From contig JAHBVY010000001.1 in the NCBI GenBank assembly GCA_019637265.1, positions 682,001-746,000 of the forward strand: DNA of 64,000 bases, written 5' to 3'. This document shows positions 38,829-47,364 of this stretch, piece by piece (position 1 is the stretch's first letter; every line of letters begins with the position of its first letter). The notes below the pieces were generated by a model. The model was given only the letters and a program-made list of their open reading frames with translations. It ran no database searches and was not told the origin of the DNA. Made by a program: the position numbers and the translations under genes. Source of the stretch: Polyangiaceae bacterium (GTDB lineage: Bacteria > Myxococcota_A > Polyangia > Polyangiales > Polyangiaceae).

Positions 38829-41336
38829 TCACGGGGTGAGGCCGCAGCGCTCGGCGAAGCGGAGCACGCCTTGGAGGCGCGCGGCGGGGACGCCTGGGGT
38901 CTCCCGGTAGGCCTTCAGGGCGGCCACGGCGGGCGCTGCTTCACCCAGGGCGCACGCGGTGAACAGGGTGACGCGCGCCGCCTCCGCGCGCGCGCGGGGC
39001 GCCTCGATGGTCTTCTGGAGCGCCCGCTCTAGCAGCGGCAGCGCCAGGCTGAAGCGACCGTTCGAGTAGTGACTGCGCCCCAGCAAGTAGTCAGGTAAGC
39101 CGTCTTCAGGCGCGCGCTCCGACCAGCGGCCGAGCAGCTCGGCGGCGAGCGTTGGCTCAGGACCGCCGTCGGCTGCGCCGATCAGGAGCGCGACCAGCGC
39201 CGCCAGGGCGTCCTCCGTGTCGGCGCCGCGCTTCAAATCCAGCGCGCGAAGCTGATCTTCGCCGAGCAACGCGAGGCTTGCCCGTTCATAGTGGCCGCGC
39301 GCGGTGCTGAGCTCGCGCCGCGCCAGCGCCAGGTCGCCGAGCGCCTCGGTGGCCAGCGCGCGCTGCGCCAGAGCCAGGCGCTCATCGGCCTCGAGCGCCG
39401 CGTAGGCTAGCGAAGAGGCCGCTCGATCACCGCTCAGCGCCGCGGCCTGCGCCCAGGTGAGGCGCGCGCCCAGGTGGCTTGGGTCGAGGTCCAGCGCGCC
39501 TTGGCACTCGCGGAGGCTGGCGGCAGGGTCGGCGTACAGCACGCGCCGCGCGGCGAGGTAGCGCTCGTCGACGGCGCGCGGGCAGCGGCGCCCGAAGATC
39601 GAGGGCCGGTCGAAGCGGGCGCGGGCGACGCCCATCGCGAGCGGCGGCACCTCGACCTCGTCGAGGCTCTGGAGCCAGGCGCGCTCGAGCTCGGGCAGCT
39701 CCTTGCCGGTGAGCTGGTGGAGCTGGGCGCCGCCGTACCAAGCGCGCAGCGCGGCCGCGCCATATTCCGCGCGGAACCAGTCGACGAAGGCGCCGGCCAC
39801 GGTGTAGGCTTTGGATGAATTTTCCCCGAGGAAACCCAGGTGGAGCACGCGGCTGAGCGGCGGGAGCAGCTCGAGGTCGCGCATCGCCCGCGCCCACTGA
39901 TCGAGCGTGAGGTCGTCGTCCTCATCGGGCGCGGCCGCCACCGCCACCCCCTCGATCAACCCTGGGTTTGCCAGCACCCCATGAAGCGCTCCGGGCACCT
40001 TGAACGGCCCCTTGGCGTAGGCGCCGCTCACCACGTGCGCGAGCTCATGGACCAACACCGGGTGCGGGTAGCCCGCGTGCTGGAGGTACACCTCACGGCG
40101 CCACGGCTTGGCGATGTACACGTGGAGCGCGCCCATCAGCCGCTGCTTCTGCGCGCCGCTGGCGAACAAGTAGGCCGTCACGCGCTCGGGGCCCGGCGCG
40201 CCGAAGTACGCCTCGAGCTGACGCAAGCTCGCGTCGCAGTCGCGCGCCAGGGCGGCCATCGTCAGCTTGGGGAGCGTCGGGTCGTAGACTAGGTCGCAGC
40301 GGCCATGGCTCACGCGGCCGCTCAGCTCCTCCTGCACGTCCGCCGTGGTGTAGTAGTGCCCCAACGCGGGGCCGTTCAGGGTGACGCCGAGGCTCACCGT
40401 CAGGCTCGCGATGCCTGCCATCGAGAGCGGCGCCGAGCGGTAACGCAGCCGGAGTTGGGCATGGCGGCGCTCTCGCCCGCGGCGCCGCCTGAGGTGCGCC
40501 AGCACCACGTAGGTGAAGATCAGGCTCGCGGCGCTGCCGATGCGGTAGCTCAGGAGCCCCTCCGCGGCGACCTGGGTGTCGTAGATCGACCCCGAGAAGA
40601 AGCCGACGAACGGGTCGTAGGCGAACACCATCGGGCTCGCCCAGAAGCGCCACAAGCTGACGAGCGCGCTCGCGAGCGGCAGGCTGACCACCGCGAGCGC
40701 CACGCGCGTGCGGAGGAGCCGCGGGCGCGCGCTGCCCTGCCCTGTCAACCCAGCGCGCGCGCTCAGGAGCACGCCCAGCACGGCCCCCCAGGCGCCGCCC
40801 AAGAGGCACCCCACCCCCGGCCCGAGCAGCATGAGCCACAGGTCGCCCCACACGTCGCACAGCCCCCGCACCAGGCCATGCACCATGAGCGGCGCGAGCG
40901 CCGCCGCGAACGTCAGTGTACCTACCCAAAGTCCATCGAAGAGCGCCACGGTGGGTAAGGTGCGCTGACCACGCAGCCCAGCCAGCGCCGCGATGAAGCC
41001 GGCGAAGCTCGGCAGCACCAGCCCACCCACCAGCGCCGCCTCGTAGCCCGGGCCCCCGAGCAATGGCAGGAATCCTGACAGGGTGCCGAAGCCGGCGCTG
41101 ATCGCCACCCCCCACCTGAGCCGTGGATCTCGCAGCGAGTGAGCTCCATGCGCATCCCCCGGGTGCCCCGGATCGACCGAGGTTGGCTGGTTTTTTGGGG
41201 GTTTGGCGAGTCGCTCTGCGGCGCCGGGCGAGGCGCCGCTCGGTTCACCGTGAGGCGCGGCGCTCGCTTCGCCATCCGGGCCATCACTCGGCGCGTGATG
41301 GCCGTCTCGGGGGGCCTGATCTTCCGGCTCGCTCAA
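38829..41336 (-). CDS. Polytopic membrane zinc metallopeptidase (HExxH) with TPR-like tail
   Basis: 835 residues from the TTG at 41336, which overlaps the small lipoprotein's stop in TTGA; the frame is open to 41453 but that part lies inside the neighbour. After a hydrophilic, Pro-rich N-terminus come about five to six TM helices (about 75-320). The periplasmic part carries VHELAHVVSG (HExxH zinc motif, about residue 430) and GLIEGVAVA 30 residues later, where the Glu could be the third ligand, a gluzincin/peptidase MA layout. The C-terminal 270 residues are helical repeats resembling TPRs. Substrate unknown. A G/T-rich element crosses the N-terminal linker at 41188-41210. Confidence 0.72.
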   Translation of the reverse strand: MSEPEDQAPRDGHHAPSDGPDGEASAAPHGEPSGASPGAAERLAKPPKNQPTSVDPGHPGDAHGAHSLRDPRLRWGVAISAGFGTLSGFLPLLGGPGYEAALVGGLVLPSFAGFIAALAGLRGQRTLPTVALFDGLWVGTLTFAAALAPLMVHGLVRGLCDVWGDLWLMLLGPGVGCLLGGAWGAVLGVLLSARAGLTGQGSARPRLLRTRVALAVVSLPLASALVSLWRFWASPMVFAYDPFVGFFSGSIYDTQVAAEGLLSYRIGSAASLIFTYVVLAHLRRRRGRERRHAQLRLRYRSAPLSMAGIASLTVSLGVTLNGPALGHYYTTADVQEELSGRVSHGRCDLVYDPTLPKLTMAALARDCDASLRQLEAYFGAPGPERVTAYLFASGAQKQRLMGALHVYIAKPWRREVYLQHAGYPHPVLVHELAHVVSGAYAKGPFKVPGALHGVLANPGLIEGVAVAAAPDEDDDLTLDQWARAMRDLELLPPLSRVLHLGFLGENSSKAYTVAGAFVDWFRAEYGAAALRAWYGGAQLHQLTGKELPELERAWLQSLDEVEVPPLAMGVARARFDRPSIFGRRCPRAVDERYLAARRVLYADPAASLRECQGALDLDPSHLGARLTWAQAAALSGDRAASSLAYAALEADERLALAQRALATEALGDLALARRELSTARGHYERASLALLGEDQLRALDLKRGADTEDALAALVALLIGAADGGPEPTLAAELLGRWSERAPEDGLPDYLLGRSHYSNGRFSLALPLLERALQKTIEAPRARAEAARVTLFTACALGEAAPAVAALKAYRETPGVPAARLQGVLRFAERCGLTP

Positions 41337-41596
41337 GGCTCTCTCGGGAGGGTCCCCGGCGCGTGGCGCTCTTGGCAGCGCAGGCGGCACTCGTTCGTGG
41401 TGATCTCGAGGGCGCGCTCGCACTCCGCCTTGGGGAAGTCGGGCTTGGCGCACACGGGCTGCTCCGCACGGCTCAGCTCGTCACAGCGCGCGGAGCAGCG
41501 CGCGGCCGCGGCGGGATCATCGGGCCGGTGGATCTCGCGGGTCTCACAGGCGAGGAGCGCGAGCGAGCCCAGCCAGCAGAGGGTGAGGTGCTTCAT
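41333..41596 (-). CDS. Small Cys-rich lipoprotein
   Basis: 87 residues. Signal MKHLTLCWLGSLALLACE has lipobox ALLAC at residues 13-17. The mature 70 residues hold five Cys, mostly in CSARC and CRLRC pairs with a CAKPDFPKAEC segment, probably two helices pinned by disulfides. Its TGA overlaps the TTG start of the metallopeptidase gene, so the two are very likely coexpressed, and it may be a partner or inhibitor of the peptidase (inference). No family recognised. Confidence 0.75.
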   Translation of the reverse strand: MKHLTLCWLGSLALLACETREIHRPDDPAAAARCSARCDELSRAEQPVCAKPDFPKAECERALEITTNECRLRCQERHAPGTLPREP

Positions 41597-41686
41597 CAGA
41601 CTTCAATGCGGCTGAGCCCCGGAGGACTCAGGAGGTGGCCGTAGGCGTGTTCAATGGAGCCCCGGAGGACTCAGGAGGTCGAGGGT

Positions 41687-44062
41687 TCAACCGGGAGGCG
41701 CTGCGCCCGCGAGCGGCTCGGCGCCTTGGGGCTTCACGCCCGGGTTCAGCAGGACGTGGGACAGCACTTCGTCCAGGCGCGAGACGAAGTGGATCCGCAT
41801 CTCGTTCAAGATCTCCTTCGGGACCTCCTCGAGATCGCGACGGTTGCGCTCGGGGAGCACCACCTCCCGGAGCCCCGCCCGGTGCGTCGCGAGGATTTTG
41901 TCCTGAACGCCCTCCACCGGGAGCACGGAGCCGCGCAGGGTGAGCTCGCCGGTGATCGCCACATCGGGGCGAGCCGGGGCGCTTAGCAGCAGCGACACCA
42001 CCGCCACGAAGATCGGCACCCCGAGGCTCGCGGCGTCCTGGCTGGCGCGGGCGCGGGGGACGTGGACGTGGAGATCGATGCTCGAGAGCCACGCAGGGTC
42101 GAGCATCAGCCGCTCGGCCTTGGAGCGCACCAGGCTGACGGCGGTGGTCGCCGACTCCCGCATCACGTCCCGCAGGTTGCCCGTCACGCTGACGTTACCC
42201 TTGCCAGGCATCTGGCTCACCTCGACGAAGAGTAGCTCCCCGCCCGCCGCGTTCAGCCCGAGGCCGGTCGCGACCCCCGCGGTGGGCAGGCGCTCGGCCA
42301 GCTCGGGGCGGAAGCGCGCCACCCCGAGCACGCGCTCGATGTGGTCTGTGTCCGTGACGACCTTCGGCGTGCTCCCGCCGCCCTCGGCGAGCCTGACCGC
42401 GACGTCGCGGCAGATGCTGGCTACCTGGCGCTCCAACCCGCGCACGCCGGCCTCTCGGGTGTAGCTGTCGACGATCAGCTCGAGCCCCTCGCCGGTGAAC
42501 TCAAGCTGATCCGTCGTGAGGCCGTGCTCGCTCAGCTGCTTCGGGATCAGGAAGCGCTCGGCTATTTTCAGTTTGTCCGTGCGGGGGTAGCCCGGCACCT
42601 CGATCACCTCCAGGCGATCTTTGAGCGCCTCGGGGATGTCCCGCGGGTAGTTCGCCGTGGCGAGGAAGGTGATCTGAGAGAGGTCGAACGGGACCTCCAG
42701 GTAGTGGTCGACGAAGGTGTCGTTCTGAGCGGGATCGAGCACCTCGAGCAGCGCCGCCGCCGGATCGCCGCGCACGTCGGCGCCCATTTTATCCACCTCG
42801 TCGAGCACCAAGACGGGGTTACGCGTGCCCACCTTCTTCAGCGCTTGGATGATGCGCCCCGGCAACGCGCCGACGTAAGTCCGACGGTGACCGCGGATCT
42901 CGGCCTCGTCCCGCACGCCGCCGAGCGAGATCCGCCCGTAGCGCCGCCCCATGGCGCGCGCGATGCTGCGGCCGAGGGAGGTCTTGCCGACGCCGGGCGG
43001 CCCCACGAACAGCAAGATCGGGCCGCGCTTGTCCTTGCGGAGCTGGCGGATCGCCGTGAACTCCACGATGCGCCGCTTCACCTGCTCGAGCCCGTAGTGG
43101 TCTTCGTCCAGGCAGCGCTGCACCTCCTTCACGTCGATGCGATCGGTGCTCACGCGGGACCACGGCAGATCGGCGAGCCACTCCACGTAGCTCCGGGTCA
43201 CGTTGAACTCGGCGCCTTGGGGCTGCATCCCCGACAGGCGCCCGAGCTGGCGCCGCGCGGCCTTCTCGGCCTCGGGTGGTAGCTCCGCCAGCGCCACCCG
43301 CTCGCGCAGCGCCTCGATCTCGTCGTCGTCGGCCTCCCCCAGCTCCTCGCGGATGTTACGGAGCTGCTGCCGGAGCACGTACTCGCGCTGCGAGCGGCTC
43401 ATCTCCTCCTGCACGATGCTGGTGATCCGCCCCTTGACCTCGAGCACCTCGAGCTGGTGATCGATCATCTGCCTGACCAGCTCCACCCGCCGCCGGACGT
43501 CGAACGCCTCCAAGATCTCCTGGCGCCGCTGGATGCTCGCCTGCTCTTCGGGGAAATTGGAGGCGATCAAGTCAGCCAGGGCGCCTGGCTCACGCACGTT
43601 GTCGAGGATGCTGGCGGTCTCCCGCGGCAGATCGGGGAGTAGCTCGAGCACCTGACGGGTGCGCTCGCGCAGCGCCTGGGCCAGCTCGGTCACGTCCGCC
43701 TCGGGGGTCGCCTCGCTCACGCGGCGGATGTCAGCGGTGAGGTAGGGCTCGAGGCCAGCGGGTTCCACGATCTCGAAGCGATCGACGCCGTTCAGCACCA
43801 CGCTGTAGTTGTCGGGCCCGAGCCGGATCACCTTCACGACCCGCGCCAGGGTGCCCACCCGATGCAGATCGTCGAAGGTCGGCGACAGCGCTCCGGGCAC
43901 GCGTTGAGTGACCACCCCCACCAGGGCGTCTTGCCCGCTCAGCTGCTCCACCAGCTGCACGCTGCGCGGGCGCCCGACGTTGATCGGGACCACGCTCCGT
44001 GGGAACAGGACGGAGTTACGCAGGGGGAGGATCGCCACGCGTTCGGTGGGCGTCGGAGCCAT
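41687..44062 (-). CDS. lon: Lon-family ATP-dependent protease with divergent active-site loop
   Basis: 791 residues, Lon A length. The N-terminal substrate domain begins VAILPLRNSVLFPRSVVPIN. The AAA+ module has Walker A FVGPPGVGKTSLGRS and Walker B PVLVLDEVDKMG. The C-terminal protease domain retains the fold markers ITGELTLRGSVLPVEGV and the Lys of QDKILATHRAG. The catalytic Ser stretch, usually PKDGPSAG, reads SQDAASLG here: Ser is kept, but the surrounding Lys, Gly-Pro and Ala are replaced. It could be a specialised paralogue with altered activity. Myxobacteria encode more than one Lon. Transcribed alone on the minus strand. Confidence 0.93.
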   Translation of the reverse strand: MAPTPTERVAILPLRNSVLFPRSVVPINVGRPRSVQLVEQLSGQDALVGVVTQRVPGALSPTFDDLHRVGTLARVVKVIRLGPDNYSVVLNGVDRFEIVEPAGLEPYLTADIRRVSEATPEADVTELAQALRERTRQVLELLPDLPRETASILDNVREPGALADLIASNFPEEQASIQRRQEILEAFDVRRRVELVRQMIDHQLEVLEVKGRITSIVQEEMSRSQREYVLRQQLRNIREELGEADDDEIEALRERVALAELPPEAEKAARRQLGRLSGMQPQGAEFNVTRSYVEWLADLPWSRVSTDRIDVKEVQRCLDEDHYGLEQVKRRIVEFTAIRQLRKDKRGPILLFVGPPGVGKTSLGRSIARAMGRRYGRISLGGVRDEAEIRGHRRTYVGALPGRIIQALKKVGTRNPVLVLDEVDKMGADVRGDPAAALLEVLDPAQNDTFVDHYLEVPFDLSQITFLATANYPRDIPEALKDRLEVIEVPGYPRTDKLKIAERFLIPKQLSEHGLTTDQLEFTGEGLELIVDSYTREAGVRGLERQVASICRDVAVRLAEGGGSTPKVVTDTDHIERVLGVARFRPELAERLPTAGVATGLGLNAAGGELLFVEVSQMPGKGNVSVTGNLRDVMRESATTAVSLVRSKAERLMLDPAWLSSIDLHVHVPRARASQDAASLGVPIFVAVVSLLLSAPARPDVAITGELTLRGSVLPVEGVQDKILATHRAGLREVVLPERNRRDLEEVPKEILNEMRIHFVSRLDEVLSHVLLNPGVKPQGAEPLAGAAPPG

Positions 44063-44166
44063 GCGCGGACACTAGTCTCTGGCGGGTCTGGTGTCGATCG
44101 CCGCAGCGGGTCACGGTGGGCGGCTGGGGTCGCGGCCAGGCGGTGCGTGTGGTAAGGCGAGCCCCC

Positions 44167-44871
44167 GTGAAGCCACGCCCGCTCGCCTCGCCAGCGCTCC
44201 TGCTCTCCGCAGTCCTGCTCGGCTCGGGCCTGCTCAGCAGCGGCCTGCTCGGTTGCTCCGGCGCGCAGGCGGCGCACAGCCCGCGGGACGCGCTCACGGC
44301 GTACGCCGCCGCGCTGTCCGAGGGCCGCCACGCCGACGCCTACGCGTGGCTCAGTGAGGACGCGCGCCGCACCCTGCCCTACGCCGAGTTCGAGCGCATG
44401 GCGAAGGAGAACCCGGAGGAGCTCCGGCAGCTCGCCCAGAGCCTGCTGAAGCCCGCGGGGCCACCGCAGATCACGGCGCTGGTCACCGCGCCGAGCGGGG
44501 AGTCGCTGCTCCTCGTGTACGAAGACGGCGCCTGGCGCGTGGACGGCTCCGCCATCGATCTCTACAGCCAGGCGAGCCCGAAGCTCGCCGTGGCCTCCTT
44601 CGTGAGGGCCTTCGAGAACCAGCGTTGGGACATCCTGATGCGCTTCGTCCCGGCGGCGGAGGCCGAGGGCCTCGACGCGAAGAAGCTCGAGGTGAACTGG
44701 ACCGGCGAGCAGAAGGAGGAGCTCACCCGGCTCACTCAGGCGATCAAGGCGGCGCTCCCCACGGCGCAGGTCGAGGTGGTGGGGGAACACGCCACGTTGG
44801 CTTACGGCTCGGGCGGCACCATCGAGCTGGTGCTCGAAGAGGGCCGCTGGAAGATCCAGGAGTTCGAATGA
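44167..44871 (+). CDS. Putative lipoprotein with NTF2-like/DUF4878-like domain
   Basis: 234 residues from the GTG at 44167 (upstream AAGGCGAG). A long hydrophobic signal ends SGLLGCSG near residue 30. The body begins [31 protein letters not shown], the pattern of NTF2/SnoaL-like accessory domains, and ends in a second similar helix-plus-sheet unit ([18 protein letters not shown] ... GRWKIQEFE). No catalytic motif is visible. Its stop overlaps the hisB start (ATGA), an odd functional pairing that suggests coupled expression with histidine genes by accident of operon order. Confidence 0.72.
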   Translation: MKPRPLASPALLLSAVLLGSGLLSSGLLGCSGAQAAHSPRDALTAYAAALSEGRHADAYAWLSEDARRTLPYAEFERMAKENPEELRQLAQSLLKPAGPPQITALVTAPSGESLLLVYEDGAWRVDGSAIDLYSQASPKLAVASFVRAFENQRWDILMRFVPAAEAEGLDAKKLEVNWTGEQKEELTRLTQAIKAALPTAQVEVVGEHATLAYGSGGTIELVLEEGRWKIQEFE

Positions 44872-45458
44872 GTCGCCGCGCGGAGGTCGAGCGGAGCACC
44901 CGGGAGACCCAGATCAAGGTCGCCATCGACCTCGATGGCACGGGCGCCGCGCGGGTGTCCACGCCGCTGCCGTTCTTGAGCCACATGCTCGATCAGATCG
45001 CGCGTCACGGCCTGTTCGATTTGGAGGTGGAGGCGGCGGGGGACGTCGAGATCGACGGCCACCACACCACGGAGGACCTCGGCATCGTGCTGGGGCAGGC
45101 CGTGCGGCAGGCGCTGGGTGACCGCGTCGGGATCCGTCGCTACGGCTCCCAGACGCTCCCCATGGACGAGGCGCTGGCCACCGCCGCGCTCGACCTCTCC
45201 GGGCGGCCCTACTTCGTGTGGCGCGTGCCGCTACCCAAGGCGAAAATCGGCACCTGGGACACCGAGCTCGCTGAGGTGTTCTTCGAGGCCTTCGCGCGCT
45301 CGGCGCAGTGCAACCTCCACTTGGTGCTGCACAGCGGCGAGAACCTGCACCACATCGTCGAGGTGACGTTCAAGGCCTTCGCTCGGGCGCTCCGCATCGC
45401 GACCGAGCGCGATCCGCGGGTGCTCGGGGTGCCGTCCACCAAGGGCAGCCTCGATTGA
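44868..45458 (+). CDS. hisB: Imidazoleglycerol-phosphate dehydratase
   Basis: 196 residues, the monofunctional HisB length. Metal-binding repeats are present: [11 protein letters not shown] near residue 65 and [12 protein letters not shown] near 165. N-terminal [18 protein letters not shown] and [13 protein letters not shown] are family-typical. It catalyses the sixth step of histidine synthesis, giving imidazole-acetol phosphate. There is no fused histidinol-phosphatase domain. It is followed after a 165-bp gap by hisH. Confidence 0.96.
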   Translation: MSRRAEVERSTRETQIKVAIDLDGTGAARVSTPLPFLSHMLDQIARHGLFDLEVEAAGDVEIDGHHTTEDLGIVLGQAVRQALGDRVGIRRYGSQTLPMDEALATAALDLSGRPYFVWRVPLPKAKIGTWDTELAEVFFEAFARSAQCNLHLVLHSGENLHHIVEVTFKAFARALRIATERDPRVLGVPSTKGSLD

Positions 45459-45623
45459 GGCACCTGCCCAAGCGACGTGAGGCCATGCGCCCGATTCGGT
45501 TCTGTTCCCTGACTAAGCCGGGCTCCGAGCGCTGTCAGGTTTCGGGCTCCGAGCGCCGCCGGGCTCCAGGCGCGCTCCGTGCCTTCACGCTCAGGGCTCA
45601 CGCGCGGAGCACGGAGCGCGCCG

Positions 45624-46247
45624 ATGACTGACGTGGTGATCGTCGACGCCGGGCTCGGCAACCTGCGCTCGGTGGAGCGCGCGGTGCGGCGCGCGGCGAG
45701 CGAGGCGGGGCGTGTCGTCTCCGTCAGCCAATCTGCCGATCCGGATGAGGTGCGGCGCGCGAGCCGCCTGATCGTACCGGGCCAAGGCGGCTACGGCGCC
45801 TTGGCCCGCGCCTACGCTTCAGAGCTGGGTGAGGCGGTGCGTGAGCAGCTCGATCGCGGCACGCCTTACTTCGGGATCTGCTTGGGGCTCCAGGCGCTGT
45901 TCGAGGCGAGCGACGAGGCGCCCGGCGCCGGCCTGGGGTGGTTCAAGGGCCGCGTGAGGCGGCTCGCGGCGGGCCCCGACGTCAAGGTGCCTCACGTGGG
46001 CTGGAACCAGATCGACGTCACGCGGCCGCACCCGCTGCTCACGGGCATGGACGCCGAGTGGTTTTACTTCGTGCACTCGTATCAAGCCATCCCGGAGGAT
46101 CCCGAGCTGGTGGTCGCCACCGCGAGCTATGGCGATCGACGGATCACCGCGGCGGTCGGCCGCGATCACGTTTTTGCGACCCAGTTCCACCCAGAGAAGA
46201 GCCAAGCCGCGGGCATCGCGTTGCTCGGCGCCTTCTTGGCGCGATGA
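45624..46247 (+). CDS. hisH: Imidazole glycerol phosphate synthase, glutaminase subunit
   Basis: 207 residues from MTDVVIVDAGLGNLRSVERA. The class I amidotransferase triad is visible: Cys in GICLGLQALFE, and His and Glu in TQFHPEKSQ. The oxyanion strand is VPGQGGYG. HisH supplies ammonia from glutamine to HisF. hisF itself is not next to it in this window. Confidence 0.95.
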   Translation: MTDVVIVDAGLGNLRSVERAVRRAASEAGRVVSVSQSADPDEVRRASRLIVPGQGGYGALARAYASELGEAVREQLDRGTPYFGICLGLQALFEASDEAPGAGLGWFKGRVRRLAAGPDVKVPHVGWNQIDVTRPHPLLTGMDAEWFYFVHSYQAIPEDPELVVATASYGDRRITAAVGRDHVFATQFHPEKSQAAGIALLGAFLAR

Positions 46248-46385
46248 CCCGAGCCGCGCTGTGGGCGCCCCCCAACCCCCAAGAAATCCCACGAAAACCC
46301 GATCCGATCGCGCCGGGGCCAGCCCTTGCCCCTCCCCTCGTCCGGCCACGTTCGTTCCACTGACTGACTTGAATCCTACCATTCA

Positions 46386-46418
46386 CCGGACTGATTGGAG
46401 CCTCTCCAATCAGTCCGG
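46386..46418. promoter_or_regulatory. Perfect 15-bp inverted repeat before hisA
   Basis: CCGGACTGATTGGAG (46386-46400), a 3-base loop and CTCCAATCAGTCCGG (46404-46418) end 17 bases before the hisA ATG. No T tract follows, so a plain terminator is unlikely. It could be an mRNA hairpin affecting hisA translation, an operator, or an attenuator-like structure. CACTGACT repeats flank it at 46360 and 46421. Confidence 0.7.
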
Positions 46419-46435
46419 ATCACTGACTAGCACGC

Positions 46436-47170
46436 ATGACGCCGTTTCAAATCATCGCCGCCATCGACCTCTTGGGGGGCCAAGCGGTGCGCCTCCGTCA
46501 GGGACGCTACGACGAGGTGACCCGTTACGACGAGCCACCCGCGGAGCTCGCGCGGCGGTTCCGCGGTGCGTCGCCGAGGCTGCACGTGGTGGACCTCGAG
46601 GGCGCGCGCTCGGGTGAGCCGAGTCAGCTCTCGGAGATCCGCGCGATCGTCGAGGCGTTTGGCCCCGGCGTGCAGGTGGGTGGCGGGGTGCGGAGCCGCG
46701 CGGCGGCGGAGGCCTACCTCGAGCTGGGCGCGGAGCGGGTGGTGATGGGGACGCTCGCGCTGCGCGCTCCGGAGATCTTGGAGGCGACGGCGCTCGCGGC
46801 GCCGGGGCGCGTGATCGTGGCGCTCGACGCGCGAGACGGGAAGGTGGCGACCGACGGTTGGCTCAGTCAGTCGGAGCAGAGCGCGCTCGAGGTGGCGCAA
46901 TCCCTCGCGAAGCTCCCGCTCGCCGCCGTGCTCTACACCGACATCGAGCGCGACGGCACCGAGGTGGGGCCCAACGTGGAGGCCACCGCGCGCTTGGCGC
47001 AGGGCTGTGGGCTCCCGGTGATCGCCAGCGGCGGTGTGGGGCGGCTCGAGCACCTGACGGCGCTGAGTCGGCGCCGGGCCGATGGGGTGGTGGGCGTGGT
47101 GGTGGGGCGCGCGCTGCACGAGGGGCGCTTCACCTTGGAGCAGGCGGCCCAGGCGATCGTCGAGGGTTGA
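46436..47170 (+). CDS. hisA: Phosphoribosyl-formimino-AICAR ribotide isomerase
   Basis: 244 residues. The TIM-barrel catalytic Asp pair is in IIAAIDLLGGQAVRL and LYTDIERDGTEVGPN. Phosphate-binding glycines lie in VQVGGGVRS and VIASGGVG. HisA isomerises ProFAR to PRFAR, the substrate of HisF/HisH. The gene starts 188 bp after hisH; the gap holds a C/A-rich tract (46267-46305) and a perfect inverted repeat. Confidence 0.95.
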   Translation: MTPFQIIAAIDLLGGQAVRLRQGRYDEVTRYDEPPAELARRFRGASPRLHVVDLEGARSGEPSQLSEIRAIVEAFGPGVQVGGGVRSRAAAEAYLELGAERVVMGTLALRAPEILEATALAAPGRVIVALDARDGKVATDGWLSQSEQSALEVAQSLAKLPLAAVLYTDIERDGTEVGPNVEATARLAQGCGLPVIASGGVGRLEHLTALSRRRADGVVGVVVGRALHEGRFTLEQAAQAIVEG

Positions 47171-47240
47171 AGCGCGGCGGCGGCTCGACGGCGCACGTCG
47201 TGACGTGCTGGTCAGCCGGCCGGCGCTACTCGATGACTAC

Positions 47241-47258
47241 CCGTCCAACCCCCCGATC
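47241..47258. repeat. CCGTCCAACCCCCCGATC, dispersed element
   Basis: These 18 bases are identical to part of the element inside the FGE-like gene (34012-34029) and overlap the shorter match at 27112-27126. It lies between hisA and the AIM24-family gene. Confidence 0.7.
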
Positions 47259-47364
47259 GAGCCGTGCATGAGTCGGCGCTCATAGGGGACTTTCTGCGCC
47301 AGAGGAGCGCAGCGTGCGAATCCTGATACGGGCTGCGTGGGGTGTGCGGTAGAACGTTCCCACC

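Noticed and set aside
41654..43282. Plus-strand frames opposite lon
   Set aside because: Antisense shadows without start sites or similarity.
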